Of a stretch of DNA of 64,000 bases, positions 32,215 through 40,357 are shown in pieces. The first letter of the stretch is position 1. Each line of letters begins with the position of its first letter. The stretch comes from Bradyrhizobium sp. cir1. GTDB lineage: Bacteria > Pseudomonadota > Alphaproteobacteria > Rhizobiales > Xanthobacteraceae. The position numbers and the translations under genes were made by a program. The notes beneath the pieces were generated by a model. The model saw nothing but the letters and a program-made list of their open reading frames with translations. It was not told the DNA's origin and did no database searches. Location: positions 160,289 through 224,288 of the forward strand of contig NZ_JACIHE010000013.1 of NCBI RefSeq assembly GCF_014198245.1, read 5' to 3'.

Positions 32215-33429
32215 ATGCATCACTCGATTCGAAAAAGCCTGGTGGCGGTTCCGTTCGCGTTTCTCCTGCTCATGCCCGCCGCGCGCGGCGGCGAGGCCGA
32301 CGCGCTGCCGCCTTCCGTCAGCAATGCCAGGGCCCAGTTGCTGTCGCAGTTCTTCGCGCAAGGTGGCGCCTCGCCCGCCGTGCTCGAATATCGCCGCAAG
32401 CTCGCGGAGTATCAGGCCGCGCGCGCCGCCTTCGACGAGGAGGCCGGCGCCTATTGGAGCCAGATCTCCGACAAGCGGAAGACCCGCAACGCCAAGCGGC
32501 GCAGCGGGCAGCAGATCACGCTCGACGATTATGTGCTGGAGCATCCGCCGCTCTATACCGGGCCGAAGCGTCCGGTGAATCCGGAGCCGGAGGAAACGCC
32601 GGAACGACCGCCCAAGAAGCCGATTCCCGTCGTCGCCGACCTCCTCCGCGCGGCGCAGGAGCTCTACCAGTTCACGCCGCAGCGGCCGTCCAGCGAGGTC
32701 GAGTTCAAGCGCGCCTATGCGCGCTATGCGCTGGCCTCGGGACTGACGCGCGAGCAGGCGGTGCGGGTCTATTCGTTCGAGACCGGCGGCACCGGCAGCT
32801 ACGACGTGCAGGCGGGCATCGAGCATGGCGGCAAGCGCGCGATCTCGACCGCGATGGGCTACAACCAGCTGCTCACCACCAACAGCGTCGAGCTGCTCGC
32901 CGAGCAGGGCCACGAGTTCATCCGTACGCTCTCCGACAAGGTGGCGCGGACGTCGGGGCCGGCGCGCCAGGCGCTCGAGCACAAGCTCGCTGTTCTCAAG
33001 AAGATGGTGGCGCATGCGAAGTCGGTGCCCGACACCTGGTCGGAGCACGAGAAGATCGGCAACACCGCGCAGGGCTGGGCCATGCATGCGATGGTGCTGG
33101 ACGTCGACATCGGGCCGATGCTGCAGACCCACAAGCTGCTGACGTCGGTGCTGTTCGCACGCGCCAAGGGTTACACCCGCCCGCTCACCGCGGCCGAGCT
33201 CGAGATGATGAACCTCACCGGCGACGGCACCGGCCTCGACATGGTGACGATGCCGCAGGCGATGCGCGAGCAGGTGCCGACCTCGAACTTCTTCCAGCGC
33301 GGCGGCTATGAGCGCAATCCGGTCGCGATCCGCCACAACACGGTGGCGAAGCTGCTCGCGGTGACGGATACGCGGATGGACTCGAACAGCAGCAACGCCG
33401 GGGCGAGGGAGCTGGCGGGGGCGTTTTAG
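32215..33429 (+). CDS. Secreted protein with lytic-transglycosylase-like motif
   Basis: A 404-residue protein with a signal peptide (about residues 1–26), a charged and proline-rich linker (about 85–135), and a helical domain from about 140. SFETGGTG places Glu189 after a hydrophobic helix, and STAMGYNQLL (Ala213, Gly215, Gln218) follows about 25 residues later, much like the E...A-x-G-x-x-Q arrangement of SLT transglycosylases. NSVELLAEQGHEF resembles the following helix. If so, it would cleave peptidoglycan in the periplasm. This is my reading of the pattern; I do not recognise an annotated family. Confidence 0.72.
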   Translation: MHHSIRKSLVAVPFAFLLLMPAARGGEADALPPSVSNARAQLLSQFFAQGGASPAVLEYRRKLAEYQAARAAFDEEAGAYWSQISDKRKTRNAKRRSGQQITLDDYVLEHPPLYTGPKRPVNPEPEETPERPPKKPIPVVADLLRAAQELYQFTPQRPSSEVEFKRAYARYALASGLTREQAVRVYSFETGGTGSYDVQAGIEHGGKRAISTAMGYNQLLTTNSVELLAEQGHEFIRTLSDKVARTSGPARQALEHKLAVLKKMVAHAKSVPDTWSEHEKIGNTAQGWAMHAMVLDVDIGPMLQTHKLLTSVLFARAKGYTRPLTAAELEMMNLTGDGTGLDMVTMPQAMREQVPTSNFFQRGGYERNPVAIRHNTVAKLLAVTDTRMDSNSSNAGARELAGAF

Positions 33430-33459
33430 GGCTCGGTGTCGTCCCGCCACATCCTCCGC

Positions 33460-33563
33460 TGTCATGCCCCGGCTTGACCGGGGCATCCAGTACGCCGCGG
33501 CCTGTCGATTCAATCACAACGGCCTCTGGAATACTGGATCGTCCGCCTGCGCGGACGATGACA
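33460..33563. repeat. Palindromic intergenic repeat, TGTCATGCCCCGGCTTGACC type
   Basis: Begins GTCATGCCCCGGCTTGACCG with CATCCAGTA and ends TACTGGATCGTCCGC with GCGGACGATGACAC. Same family as 30892–30995. It lies between convergent genes. Confidence 0.82.
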
Positions 33564-33602
33564 CCGAGTGTGTCGCGGCGCTATCGCCCGCCAGCTCAGC
33601 CC

Positions 33603-33905
33603 CTACTGATCCGGTCCGAACTTGAACTTGCCGTCGCCTTCCAGATATGGGCCGCTGCGCATGTAGAGCTGGCCGTTGTGGCCGATGAAGAACAGCGTGC
33701 CCTTCGGCACCTTCTTGGCGCCCTTCAGCAGCTCGCCTGCATTACTGGTGCCCATCTTGTAGGAAAAGGTCTTGCCGTCCTTGTCATAGGCGTAGCCCGT
33801 GTCGGGCTTGAGCTCCCAGGGTGTCGCCGGGGCTTGCGCCAATGCGGGTGCTGCGAATGCCGCGAGCGCGGCCGCGATTGCAAATGTCTTCGTTGAAAAT
33901 GCCAT
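33603..33905 (-). CDS. Small secreted protein of unknown function
   Basis: A 100-residue protein with a clear signal peptide (MAFSTKTFAIAAALAAFAAP, cleavage near ALA-QA). The mature part has repeated Gly/Lys-rich strands (YAYDKDGKTFSYKMG; LLKGAKKVPKGTLFFIGHNGQLYM). No cysteines and no recognised domain. Divergent from the secreted protein gene at 34101. Confidence 0.75.
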   Translation of the reverse strand: MAFSTKTFAIAAALAAFAAPALAQAPATPWELKPDTGYAYDKDGKTFSYKMGTSNAGELLKGAKKVPKGTLFFIGHNGQLYMRSGPYLEGDGKFKFGPDQ

Positions 33906-34100
33906 GTTTCCATCCTCCCCATCCTCGGGGTGCCCGGCTTGAACAAATCACGAACAGTATTTTCGGGTCAATTCGCGAAAGCGTCGCGGCGCATCACGTG
34001 TTGCCCAGCAGTTTGTGATTTTCCCTTCGTCCCCTCGCGACTATGTTCCGCTTTCCGTCTAGAACGCAATTCGACAAAAATATTGGTGGGGATGATTCGA

Positions 34101-34580
34101 ATGAACCATGTCATTAAGGCCTGCTCGGCTGCCGCGCTGCTGCTCACGGCGCTGGCGCCGGCCGCCCGGGCCGATGATTACCAGCTCAGCCACAACCAGC
34201 GGATTTCCTGCAGCCGCGGCCTTGCCCCGGGCAAGCTGAACACGGCGACCTGCAAGTCCTACACCTATCTCTTCAACACCAAGACCTCGGAATATTTCCG
34301 CTGCCAGGTCTCGCTGGCGCTGACGCGGGACAACAAGGAGGTCATCAACGTCCAGACCGACGGCGGCTGCACCAGGAAGCCGCGCATCTTCGAGACCGAC
34401 GGCCACTACGATTTCGATGCGACCGAGACCGAGCCGCCGAACACCAACTCGTTCTTCGGTCCCGGCGGCTACTCGGTCTGGGCCGCCGACGTCACCGCGC
34501 AGAAGGTGCGCGGCTGCATCATCATCTCGTCCGGCCTCGGCTCCGACATCTCCAAGTGCCTGGACATGACGTTCCAGTAG
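34101..34580 (+). CDS. Secreted cysteine-containing protein of unknown function
   Basis: A 159-residue protein with a signal peptide (MNHVIKACSAAALLLTALAP, cleavage near ARA-DD). The mature part has six cysteines (ISCSRG, ATCKSY, FRCQVS, GGCTRK, RGCIII, SKCLDM), consistent with up to three disulfides. GGTGGGG lies nine bases before this ATG; an ATG at 34092 would add three residues. No family recognised. Confidence 0.7.
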   Translation: MNHVIKACSAAALLLTALAPAARADDYQLSHNQRISCSRGLAPGKLNTATCKSYTYLFNTKTSEYFRCQVSLALTRDNKEVINVQTDGGCTRKPRIFETDGHYDFDATETEPPNTNSFFGPGGYSVWAADVTAQKVRGCIIISSGLGSDISKCLDMTFQ

Positions 34581-34753
34581 GACTTGCCAGCTGCGGCGAG
34601 GTGCGCTCCTGCGCCACCTCGCCGCACCCGCCGGGTTCCGCAAAAACCGAGCCGGAACGGCCGTTTACCGCAGTCCTGTTTTGCCTTTTGGATGGGTTGA
34701 CCCGCATCCCTCGTCCGGCCAATTTCGCCGCCGGTTTGGGGAGTACAAAAATC

Positions 34754-35701
34754 ATGAAACGGACGTTCTTCGGCGTGGCCGCGGCTCTTGCTCTGGCGGC
34801 GTCGGCACCTTGCGCGCATGCGCAATCCTTCATCAACGTGCTGACCGGCGGCACCTCCGGGGTCTACTATCCGCTCGGCGTCGCGATCGGGAAGATCTAC
34901 GGCGACAAGATTCCGAACGTGAAGACGCAGGTGCAGGCCACCAAGGCGTCGGTCGAGAATTTGATCCTGCTGCAGCAGGGCCGCGGCGAGCTGGCGTTCA
35001 CGCTGGGCGACTCGCTGAAGGCGGCCTGGGACGGCGAGGAGGAGGCGGGCTTCAAGACCAAGCTCGACAAGCTCCGGACCATCGGCGCGATCTATCCGAA
35101 CTACATCCAGATCGTCGCCACGGCCGACAGCGGCATCAAGACGCTCGCCGACCTCAAGGGCAAGAGCCTGTCGGTCGGCGCGCCGAAGTCGGGCACCGAG
35201 CTGAATTCCCGCGCGATCCTCAGCGCGGCCGGCATGAGCTACAAGGATCTCGGCAAGGTCGAATATCTGCCGTTCGCCGAATCCGTCGACCTCATGAAGA
35301 ACCGGCAGCTTGCGGCAACGCTGCAATCGGCCGGCCTCGGCGTCGCCTCCCTGAAGGATCTCTCGACCTCGAGCCCGATCACGGTGGTGTCGGTGCCGAA
35401 GGAGACCGTCGACAAGATCGGCCCGCCCTTCATCTCGGCGATCATTCCCGCCAACACCTATACCGGCCAGGACAAGGACGTGCCGACCGCGGCCGTGGTC
35501 AACTACCTCGTGACCAGCTCCGCCGTCTCCAACGACCTCGCCTATCAAATGACAAAACTGGTCTACGAGTCGCTGCCCGAGCTCGCCAACGCGCACGCGG
35601 CCGGCAAGGAGATCAAGCTCGAGACGGCCGCCAATGGCAGCCCGGTTCCGCTGCACCCCGGCGCGATCCGCTACTACAAGGAAAAAGGGCTGATCAAGTA
35701 A
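34754..35701 (+). CDS. TAXI-type TRAP transporter solute-binding protein
   Basis: A 315-residue periplasmic binding protein. Signal peptide ends near AHA-QS, then INVLTGGTSGVYYPLGVAIGKIY is the TAXI-family signature, followed by LQQGRGELAFTLGDSLKAAW and LKGKSLSVGAPKSGTELN. It delivers a small acid to the fused permease encoded 212 bases downstream. The substrate is not shown; TAXI systems commonly move glutamate, dicarboxylates or other organic acids. Confidence 0.93.
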   Translation: MKRTFFGVAAALALAASAPCAHAQSFINVLTGGTSGVYYPLGVAIGKIYGDKIPNVKTQVQATKASVENLILLQQGRGELAFTLGDSLKAAWDGEEEAGFKTKLDKLRTIGAIYPNYIQIVATADSGIKTLADLKGKSLSVGAPKSGTELNSRAILSAAGMSYKDLGKVEYLPFAESVDLMKNRQLAATLQSAGLGVASLKDLSTSSPITVVSVPKETVDKIGPPFISAIIPANTYTGQDKDVPTAAVVNYLVTSSAVSNDLAYQMTKLVYESLPELANAHAAGKEIKLETAANGSPVPLHPGAIRYYKEKGLIK

Positions 35702-35710
35702 TCTGCTTCA

Positions 35711-35779
35711 TCCGTCATTCCGGGTTCGATGCTCCGGGCCGCGCTGCGCGGTCCCGCCGCATCGCCCCGGAATGACGGA
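35711..35779. repeat. Palindromic intergenic repeat, CGTCATTCCGGG type
   Basis: Begins TCCGTCATTCCGGGTTCG and ends CGCCCCGGAATGACGGA, with GGGCCGCGCTGCGCGGTCCC as the interior hairpin. It sits between the binding protein and permease genes and could adjust their relative expression. A longer related copy is at 62631–62740. A second hairpin-rich stretch (GCCGTCCTTTGGACGGC) follows at 35830–35848. Confidence 0.8.
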
Positions 35780-35913
35780 GTGAGAGTGGATGCCCGGGTC
35801 ATAGGCGAGCGGAAGCCGACGCCGTCCTTTGGACGGCTATGCCAGGACATGACGTATTCAGGGTGCAGCGCGAATGCTGTAGGAACGCCCTATCAGGGCG
35901 CGGGGACATATCG

Positions 35914-38022
35914 ATGTTGCAGGCTGAGGGCACTCAAGGGCCCATCAAGGTCGAGTTCGACAATTTCGAGCACGGTTTTCCGGAAGGGTTCGGCCCGGGC
36001 GGGTGGGGCGCGCTCGCCTACTGGATCGGCATCGCCTTTGCGACCTTCCAGCTCTATGTCGCCGCCTTCAACTATCTGCCGAGCCAGGTGGTGCGCGGCG
36101 TCCATGTCGGCTTTCTCGTTCTGCTCACCTTCGGCCTGATCGCGAATTTCACCGCGAAGAGCAATGCCGGCCGTGCGCTCGGCTGGGTGATCGGCGCCGC
36201 GGGTTTCTTCTGCGGCCTCTATCAGTGGATCTTCTATGCCGATCTGATCGCGCGCGACGGCGATCCGACCAGGCTCGACCTCGCGGTCGGCACGCTGCTC
36301 GCGGTGCTGATCTTCGAGGGCACGCGGCGCCTGATGGGCGCGGCGCTGCCGCTGATGTGCGGCGCGTGCCTGCTGTACTGGTTCTTCGGGCAGTACCTGC
36401 CGTCGCCGCTCAACCATCGCGGTTATGATTTCGACCAGATCGTCACGCATCTGTCGTTCGGCACTGAGGGCTTTTACGGCGTGCCGATCTACGTCTCGGC
36501 GACCTACATCTTCCTGTTCATCCTGTTCGGCTCGTTCCTGGAGCGCGCCGGCATGATCCAGCTGTTCACCGACGTCTCGCTCGGCCTGTTCGGCCGCACC
36601 CGCGGCGGACCAGCCAAGGTTGCAGTGTTCGCTTCCGGCATGATGGGCACGATCTCCGGCTCGGGCGTCGCCAACGTCGTCACCGTCGGCCAGTTCACGA
36701 TTCCGCTGATGATCAAGTTCGGCTACCGCCGCGCCTTCGCGGCCGGCGTCGAGGCCACGGCCTCGATGGGCGGGCAGATCATGCCGCCCGTGATGGGTGC
36801 GGTCGCCTTCATCATGGCCGAGACCCTCGGCGTCCAGTACTCGGAGATCGTCAAGGCCGCCGCGATCCCGGCGATCCTCTACTTCGCCTCCGCCTTCTGG
36901 ATGGTGCACCTCGAAGCCGGCAAGCACGGCCTCGTCGGCATGAAGCGCTCGGAAATCCCTAGCGCCTGGAAGGCGCTGGTGACGCGCTGGTATCTCGTGC
37001 TGCCGCTCGCGGCCCTGGTCTACATGCTGTTCGAGGGCTTTACGCCACTCTATGCCGGCAGCATGGGCCTTGCGCTCACGGTGGCGCTGATCCTGGGGAC
37101 GAGCATCACCGCCGGCGTGTCCGCGACGGCCATCCGCTACATCTTCTGGATCGGGCTCGCGCTCGTCGTCGCGGCACTGTCGCGCGACGGCCTCCAGATC
37201 GTGCCGGTTGCGACCGTCGTGGTCGGGCTCGTCGTGATCACGGCGTTCGTGCGCGGTGGGTTCAAGGCGTTGCGTGAATGTCGCGATGCGCTGGCCGAGA
37301 GCGCGAAATCCGCCGTCACCGTCGGCATGGCCTGTGCCATCGTCGGCGTCATCATCGGCATGATGTCGCAGACCGGCGTCGGCACCATCTTCGGCGGCTG
37401 GGTGATCGGGCTCGGCGAGAAGAGCCTGTTTCTGGCGCTGATCATGACCATGTTGCTGTCGATCCTGCTCGGCACCGGCATTCCGACCATCCCGACCTAC
37501 ATCATCACCGCCGCGCTCGCCGCGCCGGCGCTCGCCAAGCTCGGCGTGCCGCTGATCGCGAGCCACATGTTCGCGTTCTACTACGGCATCATGGCCGACC
37601 TCTCGCCGCCGGTGGCGCTCGCAGCGCTCGCGGCGGCGCCGATCGCGAAGGAGAATCCGGACAAGATCGGCTGGGAGGCGATGCGCATCGCGCTCGCCGG
37701 TTACGTCATCCCCTTCATCTTCGTCTATTCGCCGGCCCTGATGCTGCAAGCAGGCGATCCCATGGCGGCCAAGCTCGGCTTCTACGGCGCGGTGGCGCTC
37801 GCAAGCTTGAAGGCGCTGGCGGCGATCGCGCTGTTCGGCATGGTGGCGATCGGCTTCCTGTTCACGCGGCTGACGCTCGTCGAACGCCTGGTCGCGCTCG
37901 GCGCCGCGTTCTGCCTGCTCGGCGACTTTCCGTTCAGCGACACTGCGGGCTTCGTGCTCTCCGCCGCGCTCGTGCTGTGGCAATGGCGGCAGCGCCCGCC
38001 TGCGACCGTCGAGGCGGTGTGA
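35914..38022 (+). CDS. TRAP transporter fused permease (DctQ–DctM)
   Basis: A 702-residue inner-membrane protein uniting the small four-helix and large twelve-helix TRAP subunits. Sixteen or so hydrophobic segments can be traced. VFASGMMGTISGSGVANVVTVG and the inverted-repeat motif LLGTGIPTIPTYIITAALAAPAL are DctM hallmarks, and LSPPVALAALAAAPIAKENP closes the core. GGGGACATATCG precedes the ATG. Its stop overlaps the next gene's GTG. It works with the TAXI binding protein at 34754 as a Na+-coupled uptake system. Confidence 0.95.
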   Translation: MLQAEGTQGPIKVEFDNFEHGFPEGFGPGGWGALAYWIGIAFATFQLYVAAFNYLPSQVVRGVHVGFLVLLTFGLIANFTAKSNAGRALGWVIGAAGFFCGLYQWIFYADLIARDGDPTRLDLAVGTLLAVLIFEGTRRLMGAALPLMCGACLLYWFFGQYLPSPLNHRGYDFDQIVTHLSFGTEGFYGVPIYVSATYIFLFILFGSFLERAGMIQLFTDVSLGLFGRTRGGPAKVAVFASGMMGTISGSGVANVVTVGQFTIPLMIKFGYRRAFAAGVEATASMGGQIMPPVMGAVAFIMAETLGVQYSEIVKAAAIPAILYFASAFWMVHLEAGKHGLVGMKRSEIPSAWKALVTRWYLVLPLAALVYMLFEGFTPLYAGSMGLALTVALILGTSITAGVSATAIRYIFWIGLALVVAALSRDGLQIVPVATVVVGLVVITAFVRGGFKALRECRDALAESAKSAVTVGMACAIVGVIIGMMSQTGVGTIFGGWVIGLGEKSLFLALIMTMLLSILLGTGIPTIPTYIITAALAAPALAKLGVPLIASHMFAFYYGIMADLSPPVALAALAAAPIAKENPDKIGWEAMRIALAGYVIPFIFVYSPALMLQAGDPMAAKLGFYGAVALASLKALAAIALFGMVAIGFLFTRLTLVERLVALGAAFCLLGDFPFSDTAGFVLSAALVLWQWRQRPPATVEAV

Positions 38023-38402
38023 GCCTCTGCGTCGCAACAGCCGGCGGCGTGAAGGCTCTGGTGCTGTCCGCGTTCACGCTTGCCTGGACGCATTCGATCG
38101 CGAAGGTCGAGTGGCAGGAGGACTGGCGCGTGACGCCCGCCGGCCTCGAACTGGTGCAGGCCCGCGTCAAGGGCACCGGCCCCGGCATGGAGCCGCCGCC
38201 CGAGGCGCGGCTGGTCGATGGCTGGTTTCAATGGCGGCCGCAGCGTGCGCCGATGCCGGAGGTGGTGCTGGGCAATTCCGGTGCGGCCGGGGAATGGCGA
38301 TTGTGCCATGATGGAAAGTGCCGGACATTGTCGGAGATTGTCGGGCATCCCATTGGTGCTAACGTGACCAAAATGAGAGTCTGCGAACAACAAGAGAAAT
38401 AA
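38019..38402 (+). CDS. DUF1850 family protein
   Basis: A 127-residue protein starting GTG within the permease stop (GTGA overlap), so translation is coupled. HSIAKVEWQEDWRVTPAGLELVQARVKGTGPGMEPPPEARLVDGWFQW is typical of DUF1850 and WRLCHDGKCRTLSEIV contains two cysteines near the end. The N-terminal hydrophobic stretch could be a weak signal or anchor. DUF1850 genes are regularly linked to TAXI/fused-permease systems; a role as accessory subunit is inference. Confidence 0.85.
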   Translation: MSLCVATAGGVKALVLSAFTLAWTHSIAKVEWQEDWRVTPAGLELVQARVKGTGPGMEPPPEARLVDGWFQWRPQRAPMPEVVLGNSGAAGEWRLCHDGKCRTLSEIVGHPIGANVTKMRVCEQQEK

Positions 38403-38410
38403 GGGAGATC

Positions 38411-39220
38411 ATGATGGATCGGCTCAAGGGCAAGGTTGCGATGGTGGTGGGCGCCGGCTCGATCGGACCGGGCTGGGGCAACGGCAAGGCGACCGCGGTG
38501 ACCTTTGCGCGCGAGGGCGCGCAGGTGTTTTGCGTCGACCGCAACGGCGGTGCGGCCGAGGAGACCGCCAAGATCATCATCGGCGAAGGCGGCAAGGCGA
38601 CCGCGTTCACCGCCGACGTCTCTCGTCCTGCCGAGATCGAGGCGATGGTCGCGGCGTGCCTGAAGGCCTATGGCCGCATCGACGTGCTCGATAACAATGT
38701 CGGCATCGCCGAGATGGGCAGCGTGGTCGAGGTCACCGAGGAGAGCTGGGACCGCGTCTTCAGCGTCAATCTCAAGAGCGCCTATTTCGCCATGAAGCAC
38801 GTGATCCCGATCATGGTGAAGCAGGGCGGCGGCTCGATCATCAACATCTCCTCGATCGCCTCGATCCGCCACATGGGCATCTCCTACGTGACCTACGGCA
38901 CCTCGAAGGCGGCGATGAACCAGATGACGCGCACCACCGCGATCGAGTTCGCGAAGAACCATGTGCGCGTGAACGCGATCCTGCCCGGCCTGATGAAGAC
39001 GCCGATGGTCGAGCATTCCGCCGGCTTAGCTGCCAGCTACGCCAAGGGCGATGTGGAGGCAATGTGGCGTGCGCGCGACACCCAGGTGCCGATGGGCCAC
39101 ATGGGCGACGCCTTCGACGTCGCCAACGCCGCGCTGTTCCTGGCCTCGGACGAGTCGAAATATGTGACGGGAATCGAGCTCGTGGTGGACGGCGGGATCA
39201 CCTGCAAGGCGGGGGCCTGA
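38411..39220 (+). CDS. Short-chain dehydrogenase/reductase
   Basis: A 269-residue classical SDR. GAGSIGPGWGNGKATAV is a lengthened cofactor loop, DNNVG replaces the usual NNAG, ISSIASIRHMG holds the active serine, and YGTSKAAM holds Tyr and Lys. It starts eight bases after the DUF1850 gene (AGGGAGATC before the ATG), so it is part of the transporter operon and may act on the imported compound. The substrate is unknown. Confidence 0.9.
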   Translation: MMDRLKGKVAMVVGAGSIGPGWGNGKATAVTFAREGAQVFCVDRNGGAAEETAKIIIGEGGKATAFTADVSRPAEIEAMVAACLKAYGRIDVLDNNVGIAEMGSVVEVTEESWDRVFSVNLKSAYFAMKHVIPIMVKQGGGSIINISSIASIRHMGISYVTYGTSKAAMNQMTRTTAIEFAKNHVRVNAILPGLMKTPMVEHSAGLAASYAKGDVEAMWRARDTQVPMGHMGDAFDVANAALFLASDESKYVTGIELVVDGGITCKAGA

Positions 39221-39236
39221 AGCAATCCAGCGAGAC

Positions 39237-39369
39237 CGTCATCCTGAGGTGCGAGCCATGGGGCGCGACGCGCGCCATGGGGAGCCTCGAAGGATGAGCG
39301 GCCCCGCTGCTGCAGCCGGGCCGTCGCCCTTCGAGGGCCGCTGAAGAAGCGGCCGCCTCAGGGTGACGG
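39237..39369. repeat. Palindromic intergenic repeat, CATCCTGAGG...CCTCAGGGTG type
   Basis: Starts GTCATCCTGAGGTGCGAGCC and ends GCGGCCGCCTCAGGGTGACG, with CCTCGAAGGATGAGCGG and CGCCCTTCGAGGGCCGC inside. A related element is at 44368–44503. It separates convergent genes. Confidence 0.8.
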
Positions 39370-39384
39370 AGTTACATGGGTTGC

Positions 39385-40155
39385 TTACTGCGCCAGCGCC
39401 AGGATCCCACCGGCAAATGCGTGCCACGCGGCCGTCTCGCTGATCGGCCAGTTCAAGACCTTCACCGCGAGCAGCGCGAGCATGCCGGCGATATAGACCG
39501 GATGCACGCGGCCCTCAATGCGCCAGTCGCGCACCATGGCGACGACGAGCAGCAGTGCGGCGACCACGGCAGGGGCGATCGTCACGGGCACCGGCGGCGG
39601 GCCGGGCGGTCCAGGAGGTGCGAGGAAGGTCAGGAACCAGCGCGCGATCGCGGCGTCGAGGATCGAGACTGCAGCGAGCAGCATCAGGCGCTTGTGAATC
39701 TCGGGCCTGCGCGTGTTCATGATCCCGAGCACGAACGCCACGGCAAAGAATGCGATGCCGCTGAGCGGCACGATCGCGAAGGCGATGCCCGCCTCGGTCT
39801 GCCCGAGCGCGGCTGAGTGCTTCATCACGTGCACCGAGGCGAGGAAGCCGAAGATTGTCATCGCGGTCGCAAGCGAGACGCCGACAATGCCGAGCGAGCG
39901 GTGATTGACCACGCGGCCGGAGGCCGCGAGCCAGGTCTGGAGCACGAAATAGAGCGACCAGGTGAAGAACAATAATCCGTGAAAATGAATCACCGGGCTT
40001 GCGGAGAATGTCCGGTGAGCGAGCGGCACCCAATAGGTCGGCGCAAAACCGAGAAAGGCGGTGGCCGCGCAGGCCAGGGCCATGTGGAGATAAAAATATC
40101 GTGCAGGCGACGCATCACGCGCGCGTACACGACGGTCGTCGATCAGGGTTGTCAT
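39385..40155 (-). CDS. Histidine-containing polytopic membrane protein of unknown function
   Basis: A 256-residue protein with about seven hydrophobic helices. Histidines are placed at helix edges: His24, His57 and His59 (VIHFHG), His85, His109, His113, His154 (EIHKRLM), His218 and His245, which suggests possible heme or metal ligands. A PPGPPGPPPVPV stretch lies near residue 185. The upstream frame to 40287 runs into a repeat, so the start at 40155 is preferred. No family is recognised with confidence. Confidence 0.7.
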   Translation of the reverse strand: MTTLIDDRRVRARDASPARYFYLHMALACAATAFLGFAPTYWVPLAHRTFSASPVIHFHGLLFFTWSLYFVLQTWLAASGRVVNHRSLGIVGVSLATAMTIFGFLASVHVMKHSAALGQTEAGIAFAIVPLSGIAFFAVAFVLGIMNTRRPEIHKRLMLLAAVSILDAAIARWFLTFLAPPGPPGPPPVPVTIAPAVVAALLLVVAMVRDWRIEGRVHPVYIAGMLALLAVKVLNWPISETAAWHAFAGGILALAQ

Positions 40156-40194
40156 CAAGAATGAGTCTGGGGAGGCGGGGTTTGGTTCAAACTC

Positions 40195-40352
40195 GCTGTC
40201 GTCCCGGACAAGCGTAAGCGCCGATCCGGGACCCATAACCACAAGACGTAGTTGTATCGCTCGCTGGCAACTCCGAGTCTTCGCCAAACAAAATTTCGTG
40301 GCTATGGGTCCCGGATCTGCGCGCTTTGGGCGCGCTTGTCCGGGACGACAGC
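40195..40352. repeat. Palindromic intergenic repeat, TGTCGTCCCGGACAAGCG type
   Basis: Left arm GCTGTCGTCCCGGACAAGCG and GATCCGGGACCCATA; right arm TATGGGTCCCGGATC and GCGCTTGTCCGGGACGACAGC. The two arms pair over about 50 bases around an AT-rich middle. A left half of the same family is at 63873–63920. Confidence 0.87.
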
Positions 40353-40357
40353 GGAGT

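Noticed and set aside
35893..38037. A 714-codon minus-strand frame opposite the TRAP permease
   Set aside because: It is rich in Arg, His, Asp and Glu with no motif, while the plus strand encodes a clear transporter.
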